Notes: generated from the sequence alone by a model not told the origin. A stretch of DNA of 64,000 bases from an uncultured Acidobacteriia bacterium (GCA_903851195.1 CAINNJ010000008.1:1-64000); one strand, 5' to 3'. Numbered from the stretch's first letter, positions 25,418 to 34,639 are shown. A program made the numbers and translations.

Positions 25418-28400
25418 TGTTCCGGCATCGGTTACTATTGTTAGTTAACTTTTGTTTCCAACATGCAAACCTGGCGCGTAAGCGTTTCTGGTCCGGGTCG
25501 TCCAGCGGCCCGGCACTTTCGCCGATGACTTTCCGCCCTTCCCTGCGCCTGGCGCCTGTCCTCTTTACGCTCCTTCTCGCCGCCCTTCCGGCGGGCGCCC
25601 AGCAGTACGCGTTCGAATATTTCGGCATCGAACAGGGGCTTACCAATCTCTCGGTGAAGTCCATTTACCAGGATCACGCCGGCTTTATCTGGGTAGCCAC
25701 CGAAAACGGCCTGTTCCGCTACGAAGGCGTGCGATTCCGGCAGTTCACGCCCAGCCAGGGCCTTCCGTCCAGCGTCACCGCTTCCCTCGGCGAAAGCGCG
25801 GATGGCACCGTGCTTGTCGGCAACCAGTCGGGCCTGTTCCGGCTGCGGGGAGAGCAGTTTGAGAAGATCGCCCTGCCCGCCGGCAAGAAGGTGAACGGCT
25901 ATAACAGCATCGTCATGGACGGCGCCCGCACCTGGATTGGCACGGACGAAGGCCTGTTCATGATGTCCCCGCGGCCGGAAGGGGCTTTCGTCCTGCAGCC
26001 GGGACCCGCGCCGCCGCCTGGCATCAAACCGGACGTCCAGAGCATCTACACGCAGGACCACAAAATCTGGTGGGGCTGCGGAAATTCGCTTTGCCTGTCG
26101 GAGAACGGCAAGGTGGAATCCTATGGAGAGTCCGCCGGCCTCTCCGGCGCCCGCGTTCAGGCCATCGTGAGCGACCACGAGGGGAATGTCTGGGTCTCTT
26201 ACAACCGGCGCCTTCTGATTCTGCGCCCCGGCGCGTCCGTATTTGAGGATGCCGATCCCTCGCTGCCCTCGCTCGGCCCCGGCAGCAGCCCCCGCGTCGA
26301 TTCCGATGGCCGCCTGCTCGTCCCCACGACCGGCGGACTCGCCATCCGGGACGGCGGCCGCTTCCGACTCGAAGGCCGGTCCGCCGGTCTTCTTCCCCCC
26401 GTTTACTCGGTTCTGCAGGATCGCGAAGGTTCGGTCTGGATCGGTCTGGCCGGCCGGGGTCTCGCCAAGTGGCTTGGGTACAGCGAATGGGAAAGTTTCA
26501 CGGCCCAAAGCGGTCTCACGGGGGAAACCGTCTATGAAATCCTCCCGGTCGGCCCCGACACTCTCTGGGTCGGCACCGAAGCCGGCTTCTTCCGCGGAAA
26601 ACGCGGTGAATTCGCCTGGGACTGGCAACAGCAGCGCGCCTTCGGGCAACTTCCCGTCCATGCGGTCCAGTTGGCCGCCGACGGCGCTCTCTGGCTCGGC
26701 ACGGATGGCAAAGGCGTCGCGCGCTTCGACACCAAATCCGGCAGCGTCCGCTGGTTCAGCCGCGACGCGGGACTCACCGCCAACTCTTCCAATACCGTCC
26801 TGATCGACCGCGCGCAAAACGTCTGGGCCGGCACGGAGAACGGTGTCTTCATGAGCCCGGCCGGCTCCGGCCGGTTTCACCGCATCGAGATTGACGCCGA
26901 GCGCTGCTGGGCCCTGCTCGAAACGCCCAACGGAGATATCTGGGCGGGCGCCAAAACCGGTCTCTGGCAATTCTCCGGCGGCAACTGGCGTCAATACAAG
27001 AAACAGGACGGACTGGTGAGTGAGGCCGTGGTCTCGCTCGCGTCCGACGCAGCCGGGGTGGTCTGGCTCGGTTACCGGCTGGCCGGAACCATCACGAGAC
27101 TGCGCTTCGACCCGGCCTGCAAGGCGCTCTTCGATCACTTCAACCCCCATTCGGGCCGCGCCACCGACATCACTTATTTTCTGGGCTTCGACGTCAGAAA
27201 CCGCCTCTGGGCCGGCACGAACCTCGGCGTCCTTGTGCTCGACCAGATCACCGGACGGTGGGACCGCTTCGACCACCACGACGGACTCATCTGGGACGAT
27301 TGCGACCTGCATGCCTTTGCCTCTGAAGCCGACGGCCACGTTCTGATCGGCACTGCCGGGGGCCTGTCGCGCTTCCTGCCGCGTGCCCATCCCGTGCAGC
27401 CCGGGCCGCCCCAGACCGTCTTTACCAGCGTCTTCAACGGCAGGTCCGAAATGGATCTCTCCCACCCGCTCGACATCAGGTACTCTTCCGAAGCGCTCAT
27501 CGCCCGGTTCACCGCTCTTCGGTTTGGCCGCGATCGCGATCTGATGTTCCGCTATCGCCTGACCCCGGTTGTCTCATCGTGGAAGGAAACGCCCGACCGC
27601 GAACTGCAGTTTCCGGCTTTACCGCCCGGCTCCTACCGGCTTGAAGTCGAGGCCCGCGACTCGCGAACCGGCTGGACGGAAACGCCCGCCGTGCTCAACT
27701 TCCGCGTGCTCGCTCCGTGGTGGCGAACCGGGTGGTTCACCCTGAGCTGCATCGTGTTCGGAGTCATCCTTGCCGGCTACCTGCTCCGCCGCAGAAACCA
27801 GCAGGAAGTAGCGGTCCGCCATGCCCTCGAAAACGCCGTGGCCGAACGCACCCGTGAACTCTCTCATCAGTACCGGCACGACGTCTTAACCGGGCTCCCC
27901 AACCGCCTCCTCTTTGGCGAGCGGCTCAGCCGGGAGATCCTCGACAGCGACCGTTCCGGCGCCCGCGTGGCCGTGCTCTTCATCGACCTCGATCGCTTCA
28001 AGCGCATCAACGACACCTGGGGCCACCAGACCGGCGATCTCTTCCTGAAACAGATCTCCGAGAGGCTCCGCGGCGGCCTGCGCGACAACGAAACCATCGC
28101 CCGCATCGGCGGGGATGAGTTCATCGTCCTGATCCCGGGACTCTCCGATAAGCGCGAGGCCGAGATCCGCGGATGGGATCTGTTGCGCACTCTCGAATCC
28201 CCTGTTCGGATCGAAGGCAAGAATGTGTTCGCCACCATGAGCGTCGGTATCGCCGTCTTCCCCGACGACGCCCGCGAACCCGGCGCCCTCATGGCGGCCG
28301 CGGACGCCGCCATGTACCGCGCCAAGGGCTCCGGCAAGAACCAGATCCAGTTGTTCGAGGCCGGTATGACGGAAGCCGCTTCCCGTCCTCAGAACATCGA

Positions 28401-29160
28401 AGACCGGCTCCGGGAAGCGCTCAAGAACACCGGTTTCCGGCTTCGCTACCAGCCCCAATACACGCTCGACGGAAAACTGGAGGCTTTCGAGGCGCTGCTC
28501 CGTATCGAGGGCTTCGAAAAGGAGTTGCCGCCGGGTGAGTTTATTCCGATCGCGGAAGAGAGCGGCCTCATTGTCGAGATCGGCGCGTGGGTCCTGCGGG
28601 AAGCCTGCCGCCAGATGAAGGAATGGCACGACGATGGCTACCCCGATATCCGGATCGCCGTCAACGTCTCCGTCATGCAGCTGGCGCACCCCGGCTTCGA
28701 GGATTACGTTATGGAGGTGATCCGCGAGACCGGCATCGATCCCGGACGCCTCGAACTCGAACTTACCGAAACCGCTCTGGTCAAAGATACGGGCGACCCA
28801 GCCGGCCTGCTCAACCGGATCCGCGCCCGCGGCATCCATGTGGCGCTCGACGACTTCGGCACCGGCTATTCACCCATGCAGTATCTTCACCAGTTGCCCG
28901 TGGACGTGGTCAAGATCGATCAGGTCTTCGTGCGCGACCTCGACGCCCGGCCCAGCAGTCTGCCGCTGGTGGTCGGGATGGTCAACCTCGCGAGAACGCT
29001 CTCGCTGCGCGTCGTCGCGGAAGGCGTTGAAACTGAAGCGCAGTTCGCCATCGTGCGACGGGTGGGCTTCAATACCGTTCAGGGCAACCTGTTTTCGTTG
29101 CCCGTCCCCCCCGGCGAAGCCCGCGAACTGCTTCGGCGCGGGTCGTTCGTCAATGCCTGA
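25417..29160 (+). CDS. Reg_prop beta-propeller / Y_Y_Y sensor with GGDEF and EAL output domains
   Basis: This 1247-residue protein has a signal peptide, a periplasmic beta-propeller of Reg_prop repeats (about 75-640; repeated G-x-I/V-W-x-G-T/A-x-x-G-L), a Y_Y_Y domain (about 690-765), one membrane helix (about 773-795), a GGDEF domain with intact G-G-D-E-F near residue 898, and an EAL domain with E-A-L-L-R near 1025, D-D-F-G-T-G-Y-S and A-E-G-V-E-T. Both c-di-GMP synthesis and hydrolysis motifs are complete; the inhibitory-site position reads R-D-N-E in place of R-x-x-D. Two starts are possible: ATG 25417, with GGAGG eight bases upstream, or ATG 25525, where the signal peptide begins. The 36 codons between them are AT-richer and may instead be a leader. 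Confidence 0.92.
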   Translation: MFRHRLLLLVNFCFQHANLARKRFWSGSSSGPALSPMTFRPSLRLAPVLFTLLLAALPAGAQQYAFEYFGIEQGLTNLSVKSIYQDHAGFIWVATENGLFRYEGVRFRQFTPSQGLPSSVTASLGESADGTVLVGNQSGLFRLRGEQFEKIALPAGKKVNGYNSIVMDGARTWIGTDEGLFMMSPRPEGAFVLQPGPAPPPGIKPDVQSIYTQDHKIWWGCGNSLCLSENGKVESYGESAGLSGARVQAIVSDHEGNVWVSYNRRLLILRPGASVFEDADPSLPSLGPGSSPRVDSDGRLLVPTTGGLAIRDGGRFRLEGRSAGLLPPVYSVLQDREGSVWIGLAGRGLAKWLGYSEWESFTAQSGLTGETVYEILPVGPDTLWVGTEAGFFRGKRGEFAWDWQQQRAFGQLPVHAVQLAADGALWLGTDGKGVARFDTKSGSVRWFSRDAGLTANSSNTVLIDRAQNVWAGTENGVFMSPAGSGRFHRIEIDAERCWALLETPNGDIWAGAKTGLWQFSGGNWRQYKKQDGLVSEAVVSLASDAAGVVWLGYRLAGTITRLRFDPACKALFDHFNPHSGRATDITYFLGFDVRNRLWAGTNLGVLVLDQITGRWDRFDHHDGLIWDDCDLHAFASEADGHVLIGTAGGLSRFLPRAHPVQPGPPQTVFTSVFNGRSEMDLSHPLDIRYSSEALIARFTALRFGRDRDLMFRYRLTPVVSSWKETPDRELQFPALPPGSYRLEVEARDSRTGWTETPAVLNFRVLAPWWRTGWFTLSCIVFGVILAGYLLRRRNQQEVAVRHALENAVAERTRELSHQYRHDVLTGLPNRLLFGERLSREILDSDRSGARVAVLFIDLDRFKRINDTWGHQTGDLFLKQISERLRGGLRDNETIARIGGDEFIVLIPGLSDKREAEIRGWDLLRTLESPVRIEGKNVFATMSVGIAVFPDDAREPGALMAAADAAMYRAKGSGKNQIQLFEAGMTEAASRPQNIEDRLREALKNTGFRLRYQPQYTLDGKLEAFEALLRIEGFEKELPPGEFIPIAEESGLIVEIGAWVLREACRQMKEWHDDGYPDIRIAVNVSVMQLAHPGFEDYVMEVIRETGIDPGRLELELTETALVKDTGDPAGLLNRIRARGIHVALDDFGTGYSPMQYLHQLPVDVVKIDQVFVRDLDARPSSLPLVVGMVNLARTLSLRVVAEGVETEAQFAIVRRVGFNTVQGNLFSLPVPPGEARELLRRGSFVNA

Positions 29161-29279
29161 GCGCCGGCGTCGCGGATTTTACAACTGTTTTACAGATCGC
29201 CAACCACCCTGCACGCTCCCCGGCTGCACAATGAGACTTCGAGGGTGCCTCAGGGGTCTGCAGTGCGCACTCGAAAGAA

Positions 29280-29305
29280 GCCAGGCCGTACAGGGGCGGC
29301 CTGGC
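29280..29305. terminator. Perfect 8-bp hairpin between convergent genes
   Basis: GCCAGGCC (29280-29287) and GGCCTGGC (29298-29305) form a perfect stem with a ten-base loop, in the gap between the sensor gene stop (29160) and the convergent alr stop (29336). No T-run follows on the plus strand, so it is only a possible terminator. Just right of it, TTAGTCCGTA and TCAGTCCGTA form a near-exact direct repeat, the second copy lying in the last codons of alr. Confidence 0.4.
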
Positions 29306-29335
29306 CCACTATCTTCCTTAGTCCGTACAAATTCC

Positions 29336-30457
29336 TCAGTCCGTATAAAAACGCTTCACCCGCGCGCTGATACCGCACAGCACGTTGTAAGAGATGGTTC
29401 CGGCCGTCTTCGCGATCTGCTGCGCGTCCAGCGAGACTTCGCCTTCGCGCCCCAGGAGAGTCACTTCATCGCCTGGCCGCAGAAAGGGCGATGAAGTAAT
29501 GTCGATGGTGGTCAGATCCATGGAGACGGTTCCGACAATGGGCGCGAATTTTCCGCCGGCAATCACTTTGCCTTTGTTCGACAGGCGGTGCGGCACGCCA
29601 TCCGCGTAGCCCGCCGCGAGCACCGCGAGGCGCATCGGAGCGGGCGCGGTAAACGATCCGCCGTAGCCGACTTTGGCTCCTTCCGGCACATCTTTCACGG
29701 TGACGATCCGGGTCTTCCATGTGAGTGCCGGTTTCACCGTGAACACGGCCGCGGGAGCCGGTCCGCGCGCGGGCGAAACGTACCCGTAAATCGCATGTCC
29801 GGGCCGCACCAGGGACAACCAGGCTTTTCTTCGCGGATAAGCGATCGCGTTGGTGCTCGAGAAGTGCATCAGCGGCGGATGGATGCCCCGCACCGCCAGT
29901 TCCGCGGCCATCTTCCGGAACGCCGCGATCTGTTCCTCGGTCTGGGACGAGACGAAATCCGTCGCGGACGCGAAATGCGACATCAGGCCTTCCACGCGGA
30001 CCAGCGGGGCGGCTGCCAGAGCCGCCGCGATCTCCGCTGCCGAAGCGCGCGTTCCCAGCCGGTCCATGCCCGTGTCGATCTTCAGGTGGACGTCGAGCGG
30101 CCCTTCCTGCTGCAAAAACGGAAGTTCGTCGAGCGAGTGCACCACGGGCGTGAGACGGAACTCGCGGAGCGCCTGCCGCTCCCAGCCCATCACGCCGGCC
30201 ATCACGAGGATGCGGCCGGGAATGCCCGCGGTCCGCAGCGTGACGCCCTCTTCCACGGAACTGACCGCCAGCCATTCGGCGCCCTCGCCCACCAGCACAC
30301 GCGCCACCTCCACCGCGCCATGGCGGTACGCGTCCGCTTTCACGACGCCGATGATACCGGCCGACGCGCCGATGGCATGGCGGACCGCGCGGTAATTCGC
30401 CGCAATCCGGGATCGGGAGATTTCCACGTAACAACGAGCTGGAATGGACTCTCGCAC
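29336..30457 (-). CDS. alr: Alanine racemase
   Basis: A 373-residue PLP-dependent racemase that makes D-alanine for peptidoglycan. K40 in G-V-V-K-A-D-A-Y is the PLP lysine, and the second catalytic Tyr lies in K-V-G-Y-G-G-S-F in the C-terminal beta domain. V-D-L-T-T-I-D-I and G-D-E-V-T-L-L-G are also family motifs. The usual A-Y-G-H-G sequence after the lysine reads A-Y-R-H-G, with R45 in place of glycine. The start lies six bases from the upstream glycosyltransferase stop, so alr is the last gene of the glycan-cluster transcript. Confidence 0.95.
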   Translation of the reverse strand: MRESIPARCYVEISRSRIAANYRAVRHAIGASAGIIGVVKADAYRHGAVEVARVLVGEGAEWLAVSSVEEGVTLRTAGIPGRILVMAGVMGWERQALREFRLTPVVHSLDELPFLQQEGPLDVHLKIDTGMDRLGTRASAAEIAAALAAAPLVRVEGLMSHFASATDFVSSQTEEQIAAFRKMAAELAVRGIHPPLMHFSSTNAIAYPRRKAWLSLVRPGHAIYGYVSPARGPAPAAVFTVKPALTWKTRIVTVKDVPEGAKVGYGGSFTAPAPMRLAVLAAGYADGVPHRLSNKGKVIAGGKFAPIVGTVSMDLTTIDITSSPFLRPGDEVTLLGREGEVSLDAQQIAKTAGTISYNVLCGISARVKRFYTD

Positions 30458-30463
30458 GAACCG

Positions 30464-31546
30464 TTATTGTCGCAGGGCCGAGAGCAGGTTGACATACTCC
30501 GTTGTGACGACATCCCAGTCGTACCGCTCGCGCACGCGCTGTACGGCGCGTGCGCGGAAGGCTTCGCGCTCGGCTTCCGTCATCGCGAGCACCTGGCGCA
30601 GGCGCTCGGTGAGCCCCGCCTGATCGTCATAGGCCAGCCCGGCGTCGCCGCAGACCTCGCGGTTCTCGTCGGTATCCAGATAGATCACCAGACAGCCACG
30701 CCCCATGGCCTCGATCAGCGCCGGATGCGTCCCGCCCACCTCCGTCGCGTGGATATAGGCGAAACACCACGACCCGAGTTCTTTGTAGCCAAGGCCGTAG
30801 ATCGCCCCTGGCAGGACGACACGTGGATCGACCGTATCCCGAACCTTCCGGATGTACTCGTGCGCATACGGCGCATCACCGACCAGAGCGAGCTTCAGGT
30901 CCGTCACCACCTGCTCGAAGGCGAGCCGCACTTCGAGGCCGCGGTTCTCCGGTTCCATCCGGCTGACGTAGAGGAAGAAGCGCAGGGGCTGCAGCCCGAG
31001 TTCGTCCAGAACGCCCATGCTGGGCACCCGGCGCGGATCGGCGCCATAGGCGATAAAGCGCGACTCCTTGCCGTACTCATCCCGATAGTACCGGCGGATC
31101 GCCTCGGCGTCGGTCACGAACGCCGTCGGGAAGATGGTCGACAGAACTTCGGAACAGCGATACCACGCTTTCGCCAGCGCGTTCCACTTCTTCCGCTTCC
31201 GCTCGATGCCGTCGACATTCAGCAGCACCGGCACGCCGCTCAGGCGCGGCAGGATCGTGAACACCGCGTTGGCTGCATTGCAGTAGAGCGCGACGTCGGT
31301 CCGGTGAAAGAACAGGTGGAGAGTCGAGAGGAACGTGTGGGCCAGCGTGTCGAGGTATTTGTGGCGAATGGTCGGCAGATAGACGAGTTCGACGCCCTGG
31401 TAGGTGGCCGAGGAATGCTTCGCCCGGCAATAGACGCGGACGCGGTGACCTCGGGACGCGAGCCGCGTGGACAGTTCTTCGGCAAAGGTTTCGAAACCGC
31501 CGTAATTCGCAGGAATTCCCCGTGTGCCGAGGATCGCAATAAACAC
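30464..31546 (-). CDS. Family 4-like glycosyltransferase with DUF1972 N-terminus
   Basis: A 360-residue GT-B enzyme. The N-terminus I-L-G-T-R-G-I-P-A-N-Y-G-G-F-E-T-F-A-E matches the DUF1972 N-terminal domain of rhamnosyl- and other surface-sugar transferases (Cps2T-like). The C-terminal half has L-F-L/F-L-Y-V-S-R-M-E-P-E-N and T-H-P-A-L-I-E-A-M-G-R-G, the donor-binding E-x7-E-like region. It would add a sugar to a lipid-linked saccharide at the inner membrane. It is preceded by three GT2 genes on the same strand with short gaps (15 bases to the nearest). Confidence 0.91.
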   Translation of the reverse strand: MFIAILGTRGIPANYGGFETFAEELSTRLASRGHRVRVYCRAKHSSATYQGVELVYLPTIRHKYLDTLAHTFLSTLHLFFHRTDVALYCNAANAVFTILPRLSGVPVLLNVDGIERKRKKWNALAKAWYRCSEVLSTIFPTAFVTDAEAIRRYYRDEYGKESRFIAYGADPRRVPSMGVLDELGLQPLRFFLYVSRMEPENRGLEVRLAFEQVVTDLKLALVGDAPYAHEYIRKVRDTVDPRVVLPGAIYGLGYKELGSWCFAYIHATEVGGTHPALIEAMGRGCLVIYLDTDENREVCGDAGLAYDDQAGLTERLRQVLAMTEAEREAFRARAVQRVRERYDWDVVTTEYVNLLSALRQ

Positions 31547-31561
31547 CGACTGTCTGACGCC

Positions 31562-32611
31562 CTAACGCCGAGTCGGCTTGGGAGGAGTCAGCGCAGCGGC
31601 GAATTTCTTCGGAGCGGGTTTACTGACCGGCTCGAAATTAAACCAACTGGCAATGTACGCGTCATCCACGCGCTGGCGGCTCATGATTTCACGCCGCTTG
31701 GCCCAGATATTTCGCCAGTTCCGGAACAGGAACGGGAACGCGCGCAGGGACGTGTGCTCCCACAGCAGGCAGCACGAGACGACAACGATATCGCGAACGG
31801 TGATGGAGAAGAAGTTCCGCCGGTAGAGATCCGGCGTCATGTTTTTGATCCGCAGCAGGAACCGGTTCTTCACCGAGTGCATGTTGATCTCGGCGGGCAA
31901 CGCGCGCCGATTGCCTGGCAGCGCTTTCCGAACGTGATAGCCCTTGGCGTACGGCGCATAGAGGCATCGCCAGCCCATGAGCTGCGAGCGCCAGGCGACA
32001 TCGGCGTCTTCGCGATAAACAAAGAAATCTTCGTCGAAGAACTCGCCGCCGATCGCGATATCTTCGATCATTTCCCGGCGGTACAAGGCCGCCGCGGCCG
32101 TGGCTCCGAAGACGTATTCGTAGTTGCGGAAGTGCCCGTTATCCACCTGCAGGCTGCCGCGGTCGAGGTGGCGGAGATTGGGGGTGAAGTAGATGCCGGT
32201 GGAATCGACCAGAGGCTCTTCGGGAAAGTCGAAGCCCGCCGTCATGGTCAGCAGTTTCCCGCAGACGGTGCCGACCTTCGGATCGAGGTTGCCCGCGTTG
32301 ACCAGAGCTTCGAGAAAACCCTGCAACAGCAGGACGTCCGGATTGAGCGTCAGCACCCACTCGGAACTGGAAAGTCCGATCGCCTGATTCTGAGCAGCGG
32401 CGAAACCGATGTTTTCTTCGTTGTAGACGATTCTGCAGCGATCCTCGAAGGGCTCGAGAATATCGATGGTGCCATCGCTGGAGTTGTTATCAATGACGAT
32501 GATTTCCCTGAGCGGATAGTTCTGATCAAGGACCGATTCAAGGCAACGCTTAATAAAGCGGCCACTGTTGTATGTGACGATCGTTACCGAAACGAAGTCG
32601 CTACGGGACAT
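31562..32611 (-). CDS. Family 2 glycosyltransferase
   Basis: This 349-residue protein has a GT-A fold of family GT2: V-S-V-T-I-V-T-Y-N-S-G at the start, the nucleotide-binding V-I-D-N-N-S-S-D-G-T, L-N-P-D-V in place of DxD, and F-F-V-Y-R-E-D-A-D-V-A-W-R-S as the catalytic E-D-x-D region. The pattern is that of rhamnosyltransferase-like enzymes. The ATG at 32611 is preferred since the fold begins six residues later; a GTG at 32632 is possible. The gap to the preceding GT2 gene holds two copies of AGCAAGATCA-like sequence. Confidence 0.91.
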   Translation of the reverse strand: MSRSDFVSVTIVTYNSGRFIKRCLESVLDQNYPLREIIVIDNNSSDGTIDILEPFEDRCRIVYNEENIGFAAAQNQAIGLSSSEWVLTLNPDVLLLQGFLEALVNAGNLDPKVGTVCGKLLTMTAGFDFPEEPLVDSTGIYFTPNLRHLDRGSLQVDNGHFRNYEYVFGATAAAALYRREMIEDIAIGGEFFDEDFFVYREDADVAWRSQLMGWRCLYAPYAKGYHVRKALPGNRRALPAEINMHSVKNRFLLRIKNMTPDLYRRNFFSITVRDIVVVSCCLLWEHTSLRAFPFLFRNWRNIWAKRREIMSRQRVDDAYIASWFNFEPVSKPAPKKFAAALTPPKPTRR

Positions 32612-32679
32612 GTACGCGCGGGCCTGCTCCACTCATGAATTTTCACGCAAGATCATTTCAAGCAAGATCAATTGTCACG

Positions 32680-33627
32680 TCAGAACACAGTAGAACATTC
32701 GCCAGGCACCGGCCGAAAAATCCAGCCAATAGCAAGACGGACAACGGCACCATGGACAGCAACCGCTTTCAAAACGCCGCGCGCGCTTCCAGCCCTCAGC
32801 ATTGCAGGAACCGCGCGAGCCACTGCTCCGGAGACAACAGCGAAACACAAAACCCGGAATATCAACGGGCGATAGTGTTTCGCTCCATACTCAAGAAGAC
32901 TACCATACCAATATAGTTGCCGAATCTCCAGCGGGAGAGTACTAACAGAGTGACCTCCCGTATGTTTTGCGACTGCTTCCGGATTAAAGAACACCCGGTA
33001 ACCGCCGCGCTTCAGCCTGGCACAGAAATCCACATCCTCGAACCACACAGGCCGGAACCGCTCATCGAAACCACCCACTTTTCCGAAGGCTTCCCGCGAG
33101 AACATGAGGAAAGCTCCGGCCGGTTGTTCCACCGGACACCGGTTGTTTGCATCTACTCCTAAGCACCGGTAATGCCAATTGACAGGGTTGGCCGGCCAGA
33201 GGCGATTGATGCCGAGAACTTCCAGAAGCAGGGCAGCGGGAGTGGGCAGATTCCGGGCCATGAAACCGCTCTGGGGCTTGCCGTCGGAGCCGGTGAGCAG
33301 ACCTCCCGCCGCGCCCGTCCGAGGGTCTGAGAACTCGGATTCCAGAGCGCTTAATCCACACTCCAGATGCGCATCAGGATTCAATAAAAGCACGAATGGC
33401 GCGGAGGTGGCGTGTACTCCCTGGTTCACCGCTCCGGCGAAGCCGCGGTTGTCGGCGTTGGCGAGCAGGCGAACGCCGCGGCGCTTCACCTCATCGCGGG
33501 TCGGGTCCGAAGAGGCGTTGTCGACAACCAGGATCTCGACGTCGGAGAGCGGGGCGAGCGCATCGAGGCAGCCGCCGATTTCCGATGCCGAGTTGTAGGT
33601 GACGATAACGATTGCGACACGGGCCAT
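32680..33627 (-). CDS. Family 2 glycosyltransferase
   Basis: A 315-residue GT2 enzyme with V-A-I-V-I-V-T-Y-N-S-A, V-V-D-N-A-S-S-D, L-L-N-P-D-A and W-F-E-D-V-D-F-C-A-R-L motifs, like rhamnosyltransferases of O-antigen clusters. A hydrophobic segment near the C-terminus (L-C-F-A-V-V-S-G-A-V) may hold it at the membrane. It begins three bases after the preceding GT2 gene stop, so the two are co-translated. The 3' end is AT-richer than its neighbours. Confidence 0.92.
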   Translation of the reverse strand: MARVAIVIVTYNSASEIGGCLDALAPLSDVEILVVDNASSDPTRDEVKRRGVRLLANADNRGFAGAVNQGVHATSAPFVLLLNPDAHLECGLSALESEFSDPRTGAAGGLLTGSDGKPQSGFMARNLPTPAALLLEVLGINRLWPANPVNWHYRCLGVDANNRCPVEQPAGAFLMFSREAFGKVGGFDERFRPVWFEDVDFCARLKRGGYRVFFNPEAVAKHTGGHSVSTLPLEIRQLYWYGSLLEYGAKHYRPLIFRVLCFAVVSGAVARAVPAMLRAGSARGVLKAVAVHGAVVRLAIGWIFRPVPGECSTVF

Positions 33628-33630
33628 GTG

Positions 33631-34620
33631 TCAATTCGCCGCAGTCCGGGAGGCACTTCGGGAGGCGCTTTGCGAGGACAGAAGAAAATACCAGCGCCAG
33701 TAAGAGCCGGTGGCGCGGGCCTCGATCTCCCTTTCGGAGGCGGTGAGGAATTCCCGGACCCGGGCGTTCGGACGGCCAGCCAGCCGGAAGCCCCGGAGTC
33801 CGTCCCGCTTACCGGCCAGCCAGGCAAGGGCGGCGCCGTGACGCCACGCGACCAGGCCCCAGAGCAACTGTCCCGATAGTATGGCTCGCAGACACGAACG
33901 GAACAGAGGCCGGTCGTAGTGCCGCGAGACGAGCAACAACTGATTCCTCGAGATGAGGCGGACGACGGCCGGGTTCCAGCGTCCGAGTGTCGCGCTGCCG
34001 TGGTGCCAGGCGATGGCATCGGGCACATAAACACCGGTGAGTCCTTCGCGGAGACAGCGGAGGCCGAGATCGACGTCTTCGAGGTAAGATCCGAACGTTT
34101 CGTCGAAGCCGCCCATTCTTTGCAGAATCTCGCGACGGAAGAGGCAGGCCGTGCCCGGTGCGATAGCAATGGGTGAGGCCAGGCCGGGCGAGGCGGCGCG
34201 AGGCTCGCCATGGCCCGCGCGCCACGCGCAACCGGCGCGCGTTACCAGATCGTAGGTGCCGTCGACCACGGTATGGTCCGAGGCGCGGAGGATCAGTCCG
34301 GTGGCAAAGGCAGCGCCTTCGTCGTGAGCGAGAAGACGCTCGAGCCAGCAGGTGTCCAGTTCCACGTCGCTGTTGAGGATGGCGACCCACTCCGTTGTGG
34401 CGTCACGCCAGCCGATGTTCACGGCCCGGGCGAAGCCGAGGTTCTCGCCGGCGCGGATGACACGGCAGCCGTGGCGCCGGGCCACTTCGACAGCGTCGTC
34501 GGTCGAAGCGTTATCGACCACAATCATCTCGGCGAACGGCGCCGACTGGGCGTGCAGGGTCCGCAGCAGACGGTCGAGCAGGTCGGCGCGGTTATGGACG
34601 GGAATGACAGCGGTTATCAC
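33631..34620 (-). CDS. Family 2 glycosyltransferase
   Basis: A 329-residue GT2 enzyme: I-T-A-V-I-P-V-H-N-R-A at the N-terminus, V-V-D-N-A-S-T-D, I-L-N-S-D-V for the metal/nucleotide site, and Y-L-E-D-V-D-L-G-L-R-C-L for the catalytic region. It is the first gene of the downstream half of the glycan cluster. Its start is 19 bases from that of an opposite-strand gene (34640), so this short gap must hold both ribosome binding sites and promoters, or the GT gene is driven by read-through from the cluster upstream. Confidence 0.92.
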   Translation of the reverse strand: MITAVIPVHNRADLLDRLLRTLHAQSAPFAEMIVVDNASTDDAVEVARRHGCRVIRAGENLGFARAVNIGWRDATTEWVAILNSDVELDTCWLERLLAHDEGAAFATGLILRASDHTVVDGTYDLVTRAGCAWRAGHGEPRAASPGLASPIAIAPGTACLFRREILQRMGGFDETFGSYLEDVDLGLRCLREGLTGVYVPDAIAWHHGSATLGRWNPAVVRLISRNQLLLVSRHYDRPLFRSCLRAILSGQLLWGLVAWRHGAALAWLAGKRDGLRGFRLAGRPNARVREFLTASEREIEARATGSYWRWYFLLSSQSASRSASRTAAN

Positions 34621-34639
34621 CTGTACACTTGTGATTGTA

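Noticed and set aside
29588-32638. 1016-codon plus-strand frame opposite alr and glycosyltransferases
   Set aside because: Composition is Arg/His/Asp-heavy and the opposite strand carries three genes with intact motifs and proper spacing.
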